DNA from: Orthonyx spaldingii
Lineage: Eukaryota; Chordata; Aves; Passeriformes; Orthonychidae
NCBI GenBank assembly: GCA_013397795.1
Contig: VZTJ01001433.1
Location: forward strand, 372,001 to 436,000
Length of the DNA stretch: 64,000 nucleotides
Reading direction: 5' to 3'
Each line of letters begins with the position of its first letter. Positions within the stretch are counted from its first letter, which is position 1. The notes beneath the pieces were generated by a model that searched no databases, had not been told where the DNA came from, and saw only the letters and a list, made by a program, of their open reading frames with translations. Shown in pieces: positions 63,868-64,000 of the stretch. The position numbers and the translations under genes were made by a program.

Positions 63868-64000
63868 ATCTGTGATCTGGTAAATCTATTAACCTATTAA
63901 TTATTTAAGCCAGTCTACATTAATGGAGTTTTCCTGTTAATGGAACCTGAGCTGCTTTGCACTGTGTAGGCTTCACAGGCCTATTGGGCAGTACCTTGAG
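63868..64000. other. Unique sequence to window end
   Basis: After the right-hand target duplication the AT-rich background resumes. Nothing else is recognised in these bases. Confidence 0.6.

Noticed and set aside
1..64000. CRISPR array, operon, phage or bacterial mobile system
   Set aside because: No regularly spaced repeats with spacers, no dense coding, and the presence of CR1 and ERV LTR sequence shows a bird genome.
1..64000. tRNA, rRNA or other classical RNA gene
   Set aside because: I found no T-loop type 'ggttcgaatcc' string with a matching acceptor stem, and no rRNA-like block; small hairpin RNAs cannot be excluded by eye.

Overview
The window looks like vertebrate nuclear DNA, and specifically bird DNA. 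It is AT-rich and poor in CpG. It has no operons and no plausible full-length protein gene. Its recognisable repeats are 3' ends of CR1 LINEs and solo LTRs of avian endogenous retroviruses (ERVs). The LTR families resemble ones I associate with passerine or other neoavian genomes; that assignment is from memory, not from a database search. I see no exon, tRNA, rRNA, CRISPR array or bacterial feature I would defend. The longest open frame is 181 codons and does not resemble a protein I know. The simplest reading is a gene desert or the inside of a very long intron.

Layout. 1-3104: unique AT-rich DNA. 3105-3267: CR1 tail. 3268-5723: unique DNA with a CpG-retaining patch near 3430-3502. 5724-6283: a well-preserved solo LTR with TATA box, CRE and poly(A) signal. 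6284-14191: unique DNA with small tandem duplications and an octamer-motif cluster near 11749-11854. 14192-14744: an older solo LTR of the same family on the minus strand. 14745-23995: unique DNA with a long A-tract and a GT microsatellite. 23996-24155: CR1, minus strand. 25931-26513: solo LTR of a second family. 30238-30491: CR1, plus strand. 33447-33815: 5' part of a third LTR type. 34081-34450: a possible, unclassified LTR. 38333-38690: a longer CR1 fragment, followed by an LTR 3' fragment at 38823-39100. 45358-45450: purine tract. 46230-46403: another LTR 3' fragment. 46756-46820: short CR1 tail. 58495-58600: ancient L3-like CR1 fragment. 63537-63867: a compact, CpG-rich solo LTR on the minus strand with a perfect 5-bp target duplication.

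How the parts fit together. Nothing here forms a gene system. What is visible is a history of retroelement insertions: CR1 5'-truncated copies and ERVs reduced to solo LTRs by recombination. These sit in unique sequence that holds several patches resembling distal regulatory elements, with clustered transcription-factor motifs, CpG retained against the background, and inverted repeats. Those patches, two possible recursive splice sites and the unclassified LTR-like block are the best leads. I found no evidence for a previously undescribed coding system.
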